Shown here: positions 50,289 through 59,132 of the stretch, in pieces
Layout of the letters: the number at the start of each line of letters is the position of its first letter
Numbering within the stretch: position 1 is the first letter of the stretch
Assembly: GCF_003054555.1 (NCBI RefSeq)
Contig: NZ_CP026304.1
Span: forward strand, 8,308,001 to 8,372,000
From: Streptomyces lunaelactis
GTDB taxonomy: Bacteria > Actinomycetota > Actinomycetes > Streptomycetales > Streptomycetaceae
Direction of reading: 5' to 3'
DNA: 64,000 nucleotides
The notes under the pieces: generated by a model
What the model was told of the DNA's origin: nothing
The model's input: only the letters and a program-made list of their open reading frames with translations
Databases searched by the model: none
Position numbers and translations under genes: made by a program

Positions 50289-53200
50289 CTAGGGGGCATC
50301 CTTCCGCCGCCTAAAGCACTTCCTCGCCGAAGCGGCCACGTCTGCCGCCTCCGCCTTTACCGCTGCCTCACCGAGGTGGTGGCCGAGAGCCCGGTAGGCG
50401 TTGAATTGGGCGTGGTCGAACCACTGGTCGAAGGTGCTCTGCCGGGGGAAGACCTTTTCCTTCAGGGCGTAGCTCAGCAGCTCATAAGGCATGTCCGGGG
50501 TCAGGCTCGCCTTGACGAAGATGATCGTCCCGTGGGTGGAAAGCTTGCCGCCTGGGAACATGACGGGCTCCGGGTAGATGATGTCCCCGACAACTACACA
50601 GCTGGCGGAGAACCGGGCGTTGAGGGCCGCCATCGGCTCCTTCGGTTCGATCGGTTCGGCGCTGCCCGGCACCAGCTTCAGGATCTCCTCCTGCTTGAAC
50701 TTGATCACTACGCCGAGGTCTTCGTACGCCAGGGTCACCGCTTGGGCCAAGGTGGTGGCCAGCGGAGGCGAGTCTCCGCTGGAGTCGATGACGTAGATGG
50801 TCCGGCAGCGAAGCCGGAGCATTTCAACCAGCCCCAGATTGTCGAAGTGCCCGCCGTCGGTGCACAGCAGCAAGGGACTCGTATCCGAGTACCGGCCCAC
50901 CAATTCCTGCAGTTGGTACCGCAGCCGCCGCACCCTCGGCAGCCGGGGCATGGTCCAGTCGGGTCCGTACGTCGCGATCTCAGCAAGATACGAGGGGTTG
51001 GGCACCCAGGTACCCAGGCGGAGGTTGGACAGCGCGAGCAGCCGCTCGAGGTACAACGTCTGCGTGCCCATCGCGGAGGCGAAGGCAGCTCCGGACACCG
51101 CGACGGCGGACTGCACGGTGAGGTCGCGGCGGATCAGCGGGCGCGCGGTCTGCTCCATCGTGGTGGTCCGCACCCAGCCGGTGTCGGGGCCGCCGATGTA
51201 GTCGGAGGCGAAGGAAAAGGGGACTGCGGGCCGGCCCGGCGCGGTGCGGTTGCGCAGCGAGACGGCTGCGGAGGCGGCGAAGATGACCTGCGGGAAGCCG
51301 TCCACCTTCTGGGCATGGGTGCTCAGGCTGGTTGGCTCGGCGTTGTAGTCGTACGGAAGCGCGCCTACCGAGCCGTCTTTCATGACCGCGCGGCGTACGG
51401 CGAAGGCGCCGGCCAGCCGCTGCCGGTAGAAGGGGTGCAGGCTGAACGTGGTTTGGTCGATCGCGAACGGCAGGATGAGCAGGGCGATCGGGAGTGCCAA
51501 CCACCACCCCCAGTCCCAGTCGTTGACGTAGACGGCGGCCCAGGACAGGACGGCGAGACCGAAGAAGGCGACCAGGAGCAGCACGAGCCAGCAGACGACT
51601 ACCTTCACCCAACTGGTGCCGACCTGTGTGGCGATCGACTTGTCGCCCCCGCCGAACAGGCCCGCCTTCTCGCCGTCCGGTTTCAGCTTCTTCACCGACT
51701 TGTAGGCTGCGGTGAACAGCGCTGCCACCCAGGTCGCCGCCGCAGTGATGGCACCGAGCAGGGACACACCAGGCACCCCAGAGTCATCCTCGGTACCGGG
51801 GATGACCTGCTGTACTTGGGCCAGCCAGGCGAAGAACCAGATCACGGCCGGAAAGACAACCGTGTACGCCGTGATCGCCAGCGCCAGGCCCACGATTCCC
51901 TTCACCGTGCTCCGCACCCAGGCTGGGCGTGACTTTCCGTTGCGCATTCTGACGAAGGAGGCCACCAAGGACACCGCGGCGGCAAGGCCGAGGAGGCCGA
52001 GGATGGGATTCCACGCATGCGCATACAGCTGCAGACTCGGAATGATCTTTTCCTCGCACAGCGGCGCTGGACGTTCCAGGTGGCCGCACGACTGCTTGAA
52101 AACTTCCACGACCGGCCGGAACCGCCCGAGGTCGATCACGGGGAAGGTCCTGTAGAAGAGGCCCAGGTACATGCCGGTCACGGCGAACGCCAGCGCCAGC
52201 ACACCTAGGGAGATGAGCACCCCACGCAGCACGGTGCCCAGGGCGAGCAGCATTTCCCTCGGGCTGTCCGCGAGGTATTTCGCATGCCTGCGGATGTGGT
52301 CCTCTTCGGGGCTACCGGGGGCGAACGCGTCCTCGGGCTTTGCGAGATCGGCCTGCGCGAGGGGCTGTCCCTTTTTGTCCTTGGGCTGTTCGTGGGTGAG
52401 CGCCAGCTGGAAGGCCCCCGCCATGTAGCCGCCGCCCGATACGGAGACCAGATACCGCGCTTGGGCCAGCAGTTTCGCTTCGCGCAGCGCCTGAAGGGCA
52501 CCGAGGGTGACCGAGGCGGAGCGGATTCCGCCGCCGGAGACGCAGATGCCGACCTCCGCCGGGTCCCGGCCCGGCAGTTGGAGCGCCCTGGTACGCCAGC
52601 GGGCCCGGGCGCTGTCCTTCGGTCTCTGTGGCGTGGGTGGTGCGGACCAGTCGGGCACGGGTTTGGAGGCGTGCGGCGCGGCGGGCGGAGCGATGATGTC
52701 CGGGTCGTCCCAAGGGCTTTCGGTTCCTTTGGCGAGTCTGTAGGCGCTTCGAACGAGGGCACGCGGATGCGGCGGCAGCGCACCCTTCACCTCTGCCGCG
52801 CGCCAGAACAGGAGCCCACGGGAGAGGAGTGTGGCGGTGACCCACACGGCGCTGGCAGCGACCGGCCCGGCCAGCGCCCACTTGATGAGGGCGCAGTGCG
52901 CCGCCCACTCGAGGTGCCGGTCAGGCGAGTCATCGAGCCCGTTGAGAGCCCAGAGGAGGAATCTGTTCTCGCAGATGTCCGCTACAGCCATCACCCCGGT
53001 GACATACAGGGCACGGACAGCGAACCTCCGCGACACGGAGCGGTAGAAGTAGAGGGCGCCGAACCCGAACACCGCAAGCAGCACCAGCGTGTAGCCAGCG
53101 ATGAACATGAAGTCGAGCAACAGCCCGTCTCTGAACAACTCGATGCGGTCGCCCACGATCCCGCGGGCGAACGCCCCGTACCCCGCGAACTGCAGCCGCA

Positions 53201-53369
53201 GCTCGTCCCGCCCACCGGGCCGCTTTCGGTCCAGGAACGACGGATTGAACGGCGGGTTGATCAGGTACGACAGCACTAGTGCTAGGCCGATGATCAGCCC
53301 GCCCCAGCACAGCCACGGGGCCAGCCATGGATCCTGACGTCTCCTGATTTGCTCCTGAGCAGGCGGCAT
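50289..53369 (-). CDS. Patatin-like phospholipase fused to many membrane segments
   Basis: 1026 residues. The N-terminal about 200 residues hold four hydrophobic segments. The patatin fold starts at PAEVGICVSGGGIRSASVTL (GGGxR oxyanion hole), followed by LVSVSGGGYMAGAF with the nucleophilic Ser. The dyad Asp is in LLLCTDGGHFDNLGLVEML near residue 830. Several membrane segments split the catalytic core between Ser and Asp (about 380-640). The enzyme should cleave acyl esters of membrane lipids from within the membrane. Large membrane patatins like this are uncommon. The gene is complete and monocistronic. Confidence 0.85.
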   Translation of the reverse strand: MPPAQEQIRRRQDPWLAPWLCWGGLIIGLALVLSYLINPPFNPSFLDRKRPGGRDELRLQFAGYGAFARGIVGDRIELFRDGLLLDFMFIAGYTLVLLAVFGFGALYFYRSVSRRFAVRALYVTGVMAVADICENRFLLWALNGLDDSPDRHLEWAAHCALIKWALAGPVAASAVWVTATLLSRGLLFWRAAEVKGALPPHPRALVRSAYRLAKGTESPWDDPDIIAPPAAPHASKPVPDWSAPPTPQRPKDSARARWRTRALQLPGRDPAEVGICVSGGGIRSASVTLGALQALREAKLLAQARYLVSVSGGGYMAGAFQLALTHEQPKDKKGQPLAQADLAKPEDAFAPGSPEEDHIRRHAKYLADSPREMLLALGTVLRGVLISLGVLALAFAVTGMYLGLFYRTFPVIDLGRFRPVVEVFKQSCGHLERPAPLCEEKIIPSLQLYAHAWNPILGLLGLAAAVSLVASFVRMRNGKSRPAWVRSTVKGIVGLALAITAYTVVFPAVIWFFAWLAQVQQVIPGTEDDSGVPGVSLLGAITAAATWVAALFTAAYKSVKKLKPDGEKAGLFGGGDKSIATQVGTSWVKVVVCWLVLLLVAFFGLAVLSWAAVYVNDWDWGWWLALPIALLILPFAIDQTTFSLHPFYRQRLAGAFAVRRAVMKDGSVGALPYDYNAEPTSLSTHAQKVDGFPQVIFAASAAVSLRNRTAPGRPAVPFSFASDYIGGPDTGWVRTTTMEQTARPLIRRDLTVQSAVAVSGAAFASAMGTQTLYLERLLALSNLRLGTWVPNPSYLAEIATYGPDWTMPRLPRVRRLRYQLQELVGRYSDTSPLLLCTDGGHFDNLGLVEMLRLRCRTIYVIDSSGDSPPLATTLAQAVTLAYEDLGVVIKFKQEEILKLVPGSAEPIEPKEPMAALNARFSASCVVVGDIIYPEPVMFPGGKLSTHGTIIFVKASLTPDMPYELLSYALKEKVFPRQSTFDQWFDHAQFNAYRALGHHLGEAAVKAEAADVAASARKCFRRRKDAP

Positions 53370-53506
53370 GTACTCAACGTAGTCATATGGAAGCTCTGTG
53401 CAGCTTCACGCGACACGAGACTCTCCGCTGCGGTGGAGAGTCGGACTCGCGGCGGCGGTACGGCTAGCTGACCCCCGACGCGCTTCAGGAAGGCATCTGC
53501 CTGCTT

Positions 53507-53522
53507 GGTAACAACTGTTACC
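53507..53522. promoter_or_regulatory. Palindromic operator over the toxin-antitoxin start
   Basis: GGTAACAACTGTTACC is a perfect 7+2+7 palindrome ending 8 bases before the ATG (53531) of the ribbon-helix-helix gene. Toxin-antitoxin operons are commonly repressed by their antitoxin at such a site. Confidence 0.6.
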
Positions 53523-53530
53523 ATGTGGGG

Positions 53531-53770
53531 ATGGCGAAGACACAGCTCGGTGCACGCGTGGATCAGGACGTCGCGGACCTCGCGAAACAGCGTGCCGCGG
53601 ACCTGGGCCTGAGTGTCGGGGACTACCTGGCCCGCCTCGTGCAGGACGATGCCAGCGGCCTGCGCGCACGTGGGGTGGATGCGGCTGCCCGGTTCCTTGC
53701 CGAGCACCAGGTGGTCTTCGACGAGGCCGAGGACGCGCAGCAGGCCCCTGCGGGAGTGCGCGCCGCCTGA
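53531..53770 (+). CDS. Ribbon-helix-helix antitoxin
   Basis: 79 residues from the ATG at 53531 (a GTG at 53525 is an alternative). The first strand and helices, KTQLGARVDQDVADLAKQRA then LGLSVGDYLARLVQD, fit a ribbon-helix-helix DNA-binding domain. The C-terminal half is acidic and would wrap the toxin. The stop overlaps the ATG of the toxin gene by one base. Confidence 0.7.
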   Translation: MAKTQLGARVDQDVADLAKQRAADLGLSVGDYLARLVQDDASGLRARGVDAAARFLAEHQVVFDEAEDAQQAPAGVRAA

Positions 53771-54147
53771 TGGAACTGCACATCGACGTTCCCTGGATCC
53801 TGCAGGTCGCAGAGGTGGCTGGGGCAGGCGATCCAGCCCCGGACGATTACGGAGTCCCTGTCGCCGCCTGCGCGCGCCACCGGGCCGAGCTCTTCGAGCA
53901 GCCGGTCTACAACGGCCCGTACGCCAAGGCGGCTGCACTGGTGCACACTCTGGGGCGGTGCCGTTGGCTCGAGCGCTCCAACATGGCCGTCGCGGCGGCG
54001 ACCGGCGTCATGTACCTGGAAGCCGCCAGCATCCCGCTCAAACCCACCCGCGACGACGCCATGGCGTTGCGAGACCTGCTTCTCGAACCCACCTGCACGG
54101 CCGCGAAGATCGCTGCGGTGCTGCGATCCTGGCCCACCGCCAGCTGA
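53770..54147 (+). CDS. Doc/Fic-like toxin
   Basis: 125 residues. The helical sequence WILQVAEVAG, DYGVPVAACARHRAELFEQP, AAALVHTLGRCRWLERSNMA and AALVAAATG-like helix resembles the small Doc family toxins of Streptomyces. In Doc/Fic proteins a HxFxxGNxR-type loop is catalytic; here it is degenerate (RWLERSNMAVAAA keeps only Asn). Either this is an atypical branch or the toxin is inactive. Translationally coupled to the antitoxin. Confidence 0.6.
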   Translation: MELHIDVPWILQVAEVAGAGDPAPDDYGVPVAACARHRAELFEQPVYNGPYAKAAALVHTLGRCRWLERSNMAVAAATGVMYLEAASIPLKPTRDDAMALRDLLLEPTCTAAKIAAVLRSWPTAS

Positions 54148-54268
54148 CACAACGTAGACGACAGTCGGCTGTGATCGGGGCGGTGCACGCACCATGATGA
54201 AAGCTCACGCCCGTTTACGCGGCCGCCCCCCCGTCGTCCTCTTGGGTTTGGTGTAATTCGCACGAAAA

Positions 54269-54305
54269 GGGCGCCCGCTGGGCGGGTTGCCGGCCACGGG
54301 CGCTC
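54269..54305 (-). terminator. Intrinsic terminator of the hypothetical gene
   Basis: On the minus strand a hairpin (arms GAGCGCCCG and CGGGCGCCC, 8 of 9 paired) is followed by TTTTC, 18 bases after the stop of the gene at 54323-54811. Confidence 0.6.
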
Positions 54306-54322
54306 ACCTCCTGTGCGCTGGG

Positions 54323-54811
54323 CTACTGCTGCCCAGCCTCAGCTGCCAGCTGCGCCGCCAGGGCGTTGAACGCGGTCACGTACTGATTGGCAGCACGCAG
54401 GGTGCCCGACTCCGGAGTGACGCTGTAGGTCTGCGCGGCACCGTTACCAAAGGTCAGGTTGATAACGGCGGCGCCTTTGTTCTTACGGCCAGCGAGGACC
54501 GCCGACGTGCCGAGGGTGGCGACGCCACCTACGAGGCGCGTGGCCGTCCACGATTTGTGCGCACCCGCGTTCACGAACTCTGCCTGACCGCCGAGCACGG
54601 AGCCGATGCCAGTCTCGCCGTACTTTGATGTCGGCCACAGGTGCAGCATGGCTGCGAAGTTCATGGTCGTCTCGGCGGGGTGGGTGCGCCGCCACCCTTT
54701 AAGGGCGTCCTTCTCGGCCTGGCGCTGGGCGGCTGCCTCCGCGCGCCCTTTGCGCTTCTCCTCGCGCTCAGCCTGTCGTGCGGCGGCTTTCTCCGGGTCG
54801 CGCTTGAACAT
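54323..54811 (-). CDS. Hypothetical protein with charged N-terminal helix
   Basis: 162 residues. Residues 1-40 are a highly charged helix (KAAARQAEREEKRKGRAEAA), likely coiled coil. The rest is a small alpha-beta domain (MNFAAMLHLWPTSKYGETGI, ATRLVGGVATLGTSAVLAGR and VINLTFGNGAAQTYSV), with a weakly hydrophobic Gly/Ala stretch. Streptomyces hypothetical proteins of this shape are common. Function unknown. Confidence 0.6.
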   Translation of the reverse strand: MFKRDPEKAAARQAEREEKRKGRAEAAAQRQAEKDALKGWRRTHPAETTMNFAAMLHLWPTSKYGETGIGSVLGGQAEFVNAGAHKSWTATRLVGGVATLGTSAVLAGRKNKGAAVINLTFGNGAAQTYSVTPESGTLRAANQYVTAFNALAAQLAAEAGQQ

Positions 54812-55067
54812 GATCGGCCCCTTCCGCGGTGATGAGAGGGGGCCATGATGGGCCCATCCGGGCGACTATGAAGGGTGTGTGGCCGTTCCGTGACGGTCTG
54901 ATCTGTTCCGCCCCGAGGCGGGTGTCCTCGGGTGCCGCCCACGCGCATGGGCGGCCAGGGGGCTCGAGACACCCTCCCCGATGCGGCCGACTGGGGCCGG
55001 ACATCCGGCCCGCTGACCTGGTATTCCGCTTCCAATCAATATTCAGGCGGTTCTTGATTCCGACTGA
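54812..55067. other. Intergenic region
   Basis: Upstream region of the hypothetical gene and downstream region of the lipoprotein gene; no gene seen. Confidence 0.4.
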
Positions 55068-56336
55068 TCAGCCGGTGGCTGGATAGGCGACCATGTCAAG
55101 GTCCATTCCGGCGTACTCGTTGACCAGGAACAGATGCGGGCCGCTGAAGGTCGTGCGGTCCTTCCCTGTCTTGGCATCGAGGACGACGTAGTCGGGGGCA
55201 GCATTGGCGTAGACGGCACCGTGCCAAGCGGCCTGAATTGTCGGCATCTTACGAGAGGGGTCTTCCTTGGAGATGGTCCACAGCACCTTGCGGCTGCGGG
55301 TGTCCACTCCCCGCACTGTCTCGTCGCTGCCGCACACGACCACCGACTGCTGGTCGTAGTAGCACGTGATGTAGGCGCCGTCGACCCCAGCCACGGCCTT
55401 GCCCGTTCGGATGTCATGCAAACGGGATTCCGTAGCGAACAAGCCGCCTCCCACGCGATTGACCTCCAACGACGAGTGGCCCTCGTCCTTCCAGCGCACC
55501 GTCCCATCGGCGATTGCCCGGCCTGTGAGAGCGAGGTCACCCTCCTCGGCGTGCCAGGCACCCAGTTGCCCGAATGTCGCCCGGTCAGGCACCTGCGCAC
55601 CGGCAACGGTGCCGCTGTCGACCGCGGCGGCCGCGAAGCGCTCCTGCTTCCACGTCACCTGATGAGTGCTCAGGTCAACGGCGTAGGTGACGGCACTTTC
55701 GCTGTCCTCGCTTGAGTCGTTGGTGCTGGCAAGGGCTGTGACGACCGCTGTTCCGTTCTCCGCCCCGACGACGGCCGGCTCCATGTCGCTGATTCCCATC
55801 CCGGCCGGCGCCGGCAACCGGGTCGTCCAGGACACCTTGCCGCTGCCCGCGTCCACAGCACGCAGATAGACATCGGTCCGGTCGCCGCCTGTGCCGGAGC
55901 CCTTCGCGTAATCGGTGTACGCGAAGAGCGCTTCCGTACGCTCTCCCTGCTGCGCGAACACCGGGGGGATACTCCGGTCGTCATTCGGGACTCCCTCTGT
56001 ACCGGTGTACCGGTCCTTCCGGTCCAGTGCCGACGACCAGAGCTTGCGCCCGGACGTGGTGTCGTAGGCGTCGAGGCCCTTGTCCGTCCGCACGAAGACC
56101 TTGGGGCCCAGCGGTGCGAATCCCCAGGTCTTGACGTCCTCGTCATGCGCCAGCTTCACGGCCTTGCCGAACTTCAGCGGAGGGTCGAACGCCTTCGCAC
56201 TGGATTCGGGCTTGGCCTTAGGGCCTGCATCCGGTGCCTTGCCGCCTGCCCCGGAATTGCCGTCGGAGCACCCGGCGAGGCCGCTCAAGACGACTGCGAA
56301 CGTCAGGCACATGACAGATCGGTACGCGACTCGCAT
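55068..56336 (-). CDS. PQQ-type beta-propeller lipoprotein
   Basis: 422 residues from the ATG at 56336 with ribosome binding site GGGGAAAG. The signal peptide MRVAYRSVMCLTFAVVLSGL ends in the lipobox LAGC. The mature part is a beta propeller with repeated 'DAYDTTSGRKLWS', 'LRAVDAGSGKVSW' and 'GVDTRSRKVLW' units, typical of PQQ-like domains (BamB-like fold), without PQQ ligands that can be judged. It should sit outside the membrane as a binding or scaffold protein. An in-frame ATG at 56567 upstream lies inside the IS701 repeat and is not used. Confidence 0.8.
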   Translation of the reverse strand: MRVAYRSVMCLTFAVVLSGLAGCSDGNSGAGGKAPDAGPKAKPESSAKAFDPPLKFGKAVKLAHDEDVKTWGFAPLGPKVFVRTDKGLDAYDTTSGRKLWSSALDRKDRYTGTEGVPNDDRSIPPVFAQQGERTEALFAYTDYAKGSGTGGDRTDVYLRAVDAGSGKVSWTTRLPAPAGMGISDMEPAVVGAENGTAVVTALASTNDSSEDSESAVTYAVDLSTHQVTWKQERFAAAAVDSGTVAGAQVPDRATFGQLGAWHAEEGDLALTGRAIADGTVRWKDEGHSSLEVNRVGGGLFATESRLHDIRTGKAVAGVDGAYITCYYDQQSVVVCGSDETVRGVDTRSRKVLWTISKEDPSRKMPTIQAAWHGAVYANAAPDYVVLDAKTGKDRTTFSGPHLFLVNEYAGMDLDMVAYPATG

Positions 56337-56479
56337 GGAAATCTTTCCCCGTTCATGGTCAACTCCTCGGCAGCTTAGCGTTGTTGCATTGAGTGCTCGC
56401 AGAAGTGCCGCTGTGGTGACCTTCGGTGCGATCGTCGTTGCCTTCCAGACGTCGCTGTTCACCCGTCGGGCCGTGCTAG

Positions 56480-56619
56480 TACTCCAGCAGGATTTCGCTG
56501 CCTGGCCTGGGGTTTCGCCGGGCGGCTGGAGTGTAGCGGGACACGGAACGGTCAGGGGCGGTCTCACGGAGACCGCCCCTCGAACGTGCGACTACGCCGC
56601 AGGTAATGGCAGCGACGGG
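56480..56619. repeat. Left 140-bp inverted repeat of the IS701-type element
   Basis: Begins TACTCCAGCAGGATTTCGCT; contains an internal hairpin with arms GGGGCGGTCTC and GAGACCGCCCC. The right copy at 57923-58062 differs by one base. Confidence 0.85.
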
Positions 56620-56655
56620 CAACTGCCTGGCGTCGGCGTCGCCAGTTCGACCAGC

Positions 56656-57936
56656 TCATCGCGTGGTGTCGGCCCCGGCGTCCGCGCAGGTGCGGGGGCC
56701 GGGGACGACAAGCTGCCAGGAGTCGCCGAACCTCCGCCACTGTGACCTCGATGGCCCCGGCTGCCTCAACGGTTCCGCCCCCCTTTCCCTGGCCTGGTGT
56801 GCCGTGGCGGCCAGGAAGGCGTGCGCGAGCATGGCGAGGGTGATGTGCCGGTACCAGCCCACGTAGCGGCGGACTTCGTACTGGTCCAGGCCGCACTCGT
56901 TCTTCGCGGCCTGGAAGCACTCCTCGATCGCCCAGCGCGTCCCGGCGATCCGCACCAGCTCCTGGGCGGTGGTCTCCAAGGGGGCGTAGGCGAGGTAGTA
57001 GGCGATCTCGTCGGGCCTGCGGATGCTGCGCCGGGCCAGCGCCCACCGCATCCGGTGGGGGACCTCGCCCTGGTAGTCGAACTCGGCGACGGCGGGCAGT
57101 CGCACCGCCGCCCAGTGGTAGACGCGTGGTCCCTTCGCGCCTTCGCCGCATGAAATCTTCTCCCACGCCTCGTCCGGGGCCTGTGCGAACAGGCCCTCGA
57201 TGCGGGAACACCCCACGCTGAACTGGGACTTGGGCACGGCGAGCACGTAGCCGACGCCCGACTGCTCCAGCAGCCGGCGAAAGCGGCTGTCCTGTCCGTA
57301 GGCGGAATCCGCGGTGACCCAGGCGATAGGCAGTGGCGAGGCGAGGGCCCGCAGCACCATGCGCCGGGCCAGTTCGCCCTTGGTGGCGAACTCCCGATCG
57401 TCGGGGACTTTGGCCGCGCGGCAGCGTTCACGGTCCTCGGTCCAGGACTTGGGGAGATACAGCTCGCGGTCGACCAGGGCGCGGCCACGGGCGGTGGCGT
57501 AGGCGGCGAAGACACCGATCTGGCAGTTCTCGGTGCGGCCGGCGGTCCCCGAGTACTGGCGCTGGACCCCGGCCGAAGTGGTGCCCTTCTTGATGAAGCC
57601 GGTGTCGTCGAGGATAAGGACCCCGCCGTCCATGCCGAGCTTGTCGGCGACGTATTCCTGCAGGTCGTCGCGGATGTCGTCGGGCTGCCACTTTGCGCCG
57701 GCGAGCAGGTGCTGCAGACCGTCGGGGGTGGCGTGGCCGGCTTGCTCGGCCAGCTGCCAGCTGTTCTTGCGGGCCACCGGGGCGAGCAGCCCGCGTACGT
57801 AGTCACGCATGCGGCGGCGAAGTTCCACACGGCCGAAACGGTGCCCGATGGTCACGAAGAGGTCGTCAAGTTCCAGGTCCCACTGCTCGGCAGCATGCTC
57901 GGTGATCACTTGGGGAGACTTCCCCGTCGCTGCCAT
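56656..57936 (-). CDS. IS701-family transposase
   Basis: 426 residues. LAGAKWQPDDIRDDLQEYV and VLILDDTGFIKKGTTSAGVQ carry the first Asp region, WVTADSAYGQDSRFRRLLEQ the second, and RWAIEECFQAAKNECGLDQY the Glu. ARPRS-type tail: the last residues after PSRSQWRRF are normal for the family. All three acids are present and the gene seems intact. The start is within the right inverted repeat. Confidence 0.85.
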   Translation of the reverse strand: MAATGKSPQVITEHAAEQWDLELDDLFVTIGHRFGRVELRRRMRDYVRGLLAPVARKNSWQLAEQAGHATPDGLQHLLAGAKWQPDDIRDDLQEYVADKLGMDGGVLILDDTGFIKKGTTSAGVQRQYSGTAGRTENCQIGVFAAYATARGRALVDRELYLPKSWTEDRERCRAAKVPDDREFATKGELARRMVLRALASPLPIAWVTADSAYGQDSRFRRLLEQSGVGYVLAVPKSQFSVGCSRIEGLFAQAPDEAWEKISCGEGAKGPRVYHWAAVRLPAVAEFDYQGEVPHRMRWALARRSIRRPDEIAYYLAYAPLETTAQELVRIAGTRWAIEECFQAAKNECGLDQYEVRRYVGWYRHITLAMLAHAFLAATAHQARERGAEPLRQPGPSRSQWRRFGDSWQLVVPGPRTCADAGADTTR

Positions 57937-58062
57937 TACCTGCGGCGTAGTCGCACGTTCGAGGGGCGGTCTCCGTGAGACCGCCCCTGACCGTTCCGTG
58001 TCCCGCTACACTCCAGCCGCCCGGCGAAACTCCAGGCCAGGCAGCGAAATCCTGCTGGAGTA
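57923..58062. repeat. Right 140-bp inverted repeat of the IS701-type element
   Basis: Reverse complement of 56480-56619 with one mismatch. It ends directly at the IS5 element starting at 58064. Confidence 0.85.
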
Positions 58063-58083
58063 AGGGCCTGTGTGGAGTTGTGA

Positions 58084-58614
58084 TCAAGGCTGTGATCCGA
58101 GGTGTTGGATCCAGAGGAGGCCGGCGCATAATTCGAGTCCGGCCTGGTAGCTCTCAGGCTTTTTGTCGTAGCGGACGGCGAGGCCGCGCCAGTCCTTGAT
58201 CTTGTTGATGGTGCGTTCGACACTGTTGCGGAGCTTGTACAGCTGCTTGTCCCAGGTGACGGGCCGTCCGCCGCGTGAGCCGCGGTTCTTGCGGTGGGCG
58301 GCCTGATCCTTCTTCTCGGGGATGACCGCCTTGATCCCACGTTTGCGCAGGTGGGACCGGTTCTGGCGGGACGAGTACGCCTTATCGCCCGTGACTGCGT
58401 CGGGCCGGGTGCGGGGCCGGCCGACCGGGCCGGGGACGCGGATCTTGTTCAGGACGGGGATGAACTGCGGACTGTCCCCGGCTTGCCCCGCAGTGATCTT
58501 GAGCGAGAGGGGCAGGCATTGCGGCACACAGGACAGGTGCGTCTTGGTGGTCAGTCCGCCGCGGGAACGTCCCAGGCCGGCGGCGGCGAGTCGGGCCTTG
58601 CGGCGACGCCTCAC
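58084..58614 (-). CDS. IS5-family transposase, second frame (OrfB)
   Basis: 176 residues. GLGRSRGGLTTKTHLSC opens the second half. The second Asp is in AVTGDKAYSSRQNR, and the Glu in RNSVERTINKIKDWRGLAVR. Together with OrfA all catalytic residues are present. Confidence 0.8.
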   Translation of the reverse strand: MRRRRKARLAAAGLGRSRGGLTTKTHLSCVPQCLPLSLKITAGQAGDSPQFIPVLNKIRVPGPVGRPRTRPDAVTGDKAYSSRQNRSHLRKRGIKAVIPEKKDQAAHRKNRGSRGGRPVTWDKQLYKLRNSVERTINKIKDWRGLAVRYDKKPESYQAGLELCAGLLWIQHLGSQP

Positions 58615-59057
58615 GCGTCGTCGTTCTTCCCGCTCCGGGTCCAGTTGCCCGTCTTGTTCCTGGCTGGCGCCCCTTCTTCTGCGGCGGCCTTCTCCAACGC
58701 GTCCAGGGTCTCGGGCTCCACGATCATCCCGGCAGCATCATGACGGGCCCGGACTGTGGTCGAGTCCACGCTGACCAGCGACAAGTCCACCAGGCCCCGC
58801 TTCGCCGCCTCGGCGATCGCACCCTGGAACACCGCGGTGAACACCCCAGCATCCCGCCACTGCCGAAACCGGCCGTAAATGGTGGACCAGTGCCCGAATC
58901 GTTCGGGCAACTCCCGCCATTTCGCCCCGTTCCTGAACCGCCACACGACGCCCTCGAAGTGCGCCCGCAGGTTCTCCGGGTACGGCCCGTACTCACCGAC
59001 CGGCAGAAATGGGGAGACGAACTCCCACTCGGCATCCGAAAGTTGAGGTCGAGACAC
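58611..59057 (-). CDS. IS5-family transposase, first frame (OrfA)
   Basis: About 148 residues from a GTG at 59057 (VSRPQLSDAEWEFVSPFLPV). Contains the IS5 N-terminal DUF4096-type region (FEGVVWRFRNGAKWRELPER and HWSTIYGRFRQWRDAGV) and the first catalytic Asp in LSLVSVDSTTVRARH. Its stop overlaps the start of the second frame by 4 bases (GTGA), where a frameshift or coupled restart would join the two halves. Confidence 0.8.
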   Translation of the reverse strand: MSRPQLSDAEWEFVSPFLPVGEYGPYPENLRAHFEGVVWRFRNGAKWRELPERFGHWSTIYGRFRQWRDAGVFTAVFQGAIAEAAKRGLVDLSLVSVDSTTVRARHDAAGMIVEPETLDALEKAAAEEGAPARNKTGNWTRSGKNDDA

Positions 59058-59132
59058 CCCACCGTTGTACTCCAAGGCCCCCGACCCTCCCGGGCCGGGG
59101 GCCCACGAGATCACAACTCCACACAGGCCCTA

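Larger units (their letters stand above)
56480..58062. mobile_element. IS701-type element with 140-bp inverted repeats
   Basis: The left end (56480-56619) and the right end (57923-58062) are inverted copies over 140 bases with one mismatch. Between them lies one transposase gene on the minus strand whose start is inside the right repeat. Such long terminal repeats are unusual for an IS. Confidence 0.8.
58064..59130. mobile_element. IS5-family element with perfect 22-bp ends
   Basis: GGGCCTGTGTGGAGTTGTGA with TC following (58064-58085) is repeated as its exact reverse complement at 59109-59130. The element is 1067 bp, encodes a two-frame transposase on the minus strand, and interrupts a LacI-type regulator gene on its right side. 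Confidence 0.85.

Noticed and set aside
49995..51932. 645-codon plus-strand frame
   Set aside because: Only the first codons (HNH-type start) are real; the remainder is antisense to the patatin gene.
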